Source: CAYPUG01 sp964413905 (lineage in GTDB: Bacteria > Chloroflexota > Anaerolineae > JAADDB01). Taken from it: a stretch of 6,469 bases of DNA. Numbering within the stretch: position 1 is the first letter of the stretch; each line of letters opens with the position of its first letter. Below the pieces are notes generated by a model, which had not been told where the DNA came from, made no database searches, and saw only the letters and a program-made list of their open reading frames with translations. Of this stretch, positions 5,626-6,469 are shown piece by piece. The DNA is taken from positions 1-6,469 of the forward strand of contig CAYPUG010000129.1 of assembly GCA_964413905.1 (NCBI GenBank), given 5' to 3'. The translations under genes were made by a program, and so were the position numbers.

Positions 5626-6469
5626 TTACTTCTTCAGGAAGGGCAAAATCTTGCCCAATTCGCCCATTTCCCAACTGACCAGGATGGGCACCGCGTTGAA
5701 GATGGACGAGTACGTGCCCGAGACCAGGCCAATGAGCATGGTGGCAATGAAGCGCTGGATGGTGACTCCACCGAAGAGGAGAATCGCGATCATCACGAAA
5801 ATCGCGTTCAACTGGGTGGCCAGGGATCGGTGGATGGTCTCCAGCAAACTGCGGTTCGCCAGCGTCTCAAAATCCTCCCCCCGGTACTTGGGCGCGTTCT
5901 CGCGGATGCGGTCGAAGACCACAATGGTATCCTGCACCGAGAAGCCAATAACCGTCAGGATCGCGGTCAGGAAGAGCGCGTCCGCTTCCCAGTTGCGGAA
6001 GATGCCCAGGATCGCGAAGATGCCCGTGGTGACCAGCACATCGTGGATCATGGCGATAATCGCAGAGACACCGAAGCGCACCGGGTGCGATACGCTGCCC
6101 ACGTTGCGGAAGGCCCAGGTGATGAACAACAGAATGGCCAGGGACGCGGCCAGAACCGCCACTCCCGCGGCCCGGGTCACTTCGTGCCCGATAGCCGGGC
6201 CGATAGACCGGAATTGCAGTTCCTCAAAGGGCCCGATGTTCTCCTTTAAGGCCTGAACCAACTCGGCCTTGGTCTCGTCATCGATGTGCTTCATGCGGAT
6301 GGCCACGGTGCGCCCGTCGTTCAACGTCTGCACCACGGGGTCGAACCCGTGCTTCGCCAGCACATCGTGGACTTCCCCCGGCATCATGGGCTTATCGAAT
6401 CGCATCTCCCAGTACGCACCGCCTGTGAAGTCAATGCCCAACTTGATGGGATAGCCCGTGGTCGCGGTG
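5626..6469 (-). CDS. secF: SecF, protein-export membrane protein (5' end cut by window edge)
   Basis: SecF pairs with SecD in the membrane and helps the SecYEG/SecA translocon by a proton-driven pull on exported proteins. The visible 280 residues stay open to the right edge; the upstream codons read ...GYPIKLGIDFTGG, so the TTG at 6441 is an internal leucine, not a start. Family marks, numbered in the visible part: LGIDFTGG at 10-17 opening the periplasmic domain; the VGP-like segment IGPAIGHEVTRAAG at about 89-102; HDVLVTTGIFAILG at about 142-155; IGFSVQDTIVVFDRIREN at 174-191, the most diagnostic stretch; then the last two membrane helices through FNAVPIL. About five of the usual six membrane helices are present. 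E. coli SecF has 323 residues, so roughly the first 30-40, including the first helix, are missing. secD would be expected just beyond the right edge. A hairpin terminator follows the TAA stop. Confidence 0.95.
   Translation of the reverse strand, partial: TATTGYPIKLGIDFTGGAYWEMRFDKPMMPGEVHDVLAKHGFDPVVQTLNDGRTVAIRMKHIDDETKAELVQALKENIGPFEELQFRSIGPAIGHEVTRAAGVAVLAASLAILLFITWAFRNVGSVSHPVRFGVSAIIAMIHDVLVTTGIFAILGIFRNWEADALFLTAILTVIGFSVQDTIVVFDRIRENAPKYRGEDFETLANRSLLETIHRSLATQLNAIFVMIAILLFGGVTIQRFIATMLIGLVSGTYSSIFNAVPILVSWEMGELGKILPFLKK

Noticed and set aside
5363..6256. Long plus-strand open frames opposite secF.
   Set aside because: Antisense shadows; the SecF reading has unmistakable family motifs throughout.
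6439..6441. TTG as the start of SecF.
   Set aside because: The frame stays open to the window edge, and the LGIDFTGG segment is normally preceded by about 40 residues including the first membrane helix.

Overview
The window is GC-rich bacterial chromosome, densely packed, with seven protein-coding genes (two cut by the window edges) and one substantial intergenic gap. Both recognisable promoters are of sigma70 type. I see no insertion sequence, tRNA, rRNA, CRISPR array or phage gene. The taxon cannot be fixed from sequence alone. A GC-rich, possibly thermophilic lineage such as Chloroflexota is a guess, not a result.

Left part (1-1767, minus strand): two membrane-protein genes joined by an ATGA stop/start overlap. 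The first transcribed is a CDP-alcohol phosphatidyltransferase-type enzyme with an intact DxxDGxxAR...GxxxDxxxD signature and a long extra membrane C-terminus. The second, cut by the left edge, belongs to the lysylphosphatidylglycerol-synthase-TM (UPF0104, flippase-like) family. Together they look like a lipid head-group synthesis and translocation pair. A near-consensus minus-strand promoter (TTGACA, 17 nt, TATACT) lies far upstream and implies a leader of about 170 nt containing a small hairpin.

Middle (1768-2150): the divergent intergenic region. It holds the minus-strand promoter and leader, and a second promoter pointing right with a short leader.

Centre (2151-4960, plus strand): a complete lutABC operon for oxidation of L-lactate to pyruvate. 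LutA has two CCG cysteine-rich domains, LutB has a LUD domain with two 4Fe-4S motifs, and LutC has a LUD domain alone. The genes are one base apart (lutA-lutB) or overlap by 14 bases (lutB-lutC), so they are probably translationally coupled. The three proteins are known in other bacteria to act together. No lactate permease or GntR-type regulator is in view.

Right part (4969-6469, minus strand): an RluE-like 23S rRNA pseudouridine synthase without an S4 domain, converging tail-to-tail on lutC with only 8 bases between. Upstream of it is the 3' part of secF (Sec translocon accessory subunit). A perfect 10-bp hairpin with a T-rich tail separates them. It looks like the secF terminator but ends only 14 bases before the likely rluE-type start codon.

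Nothing here is a clearly undescribed system. The most unusual points are the long leader of the lipid-gene pair, the extended CDP-alcohol phosphotransferase, and the terminator pressed against the start of the pseudouridine synthase gene.
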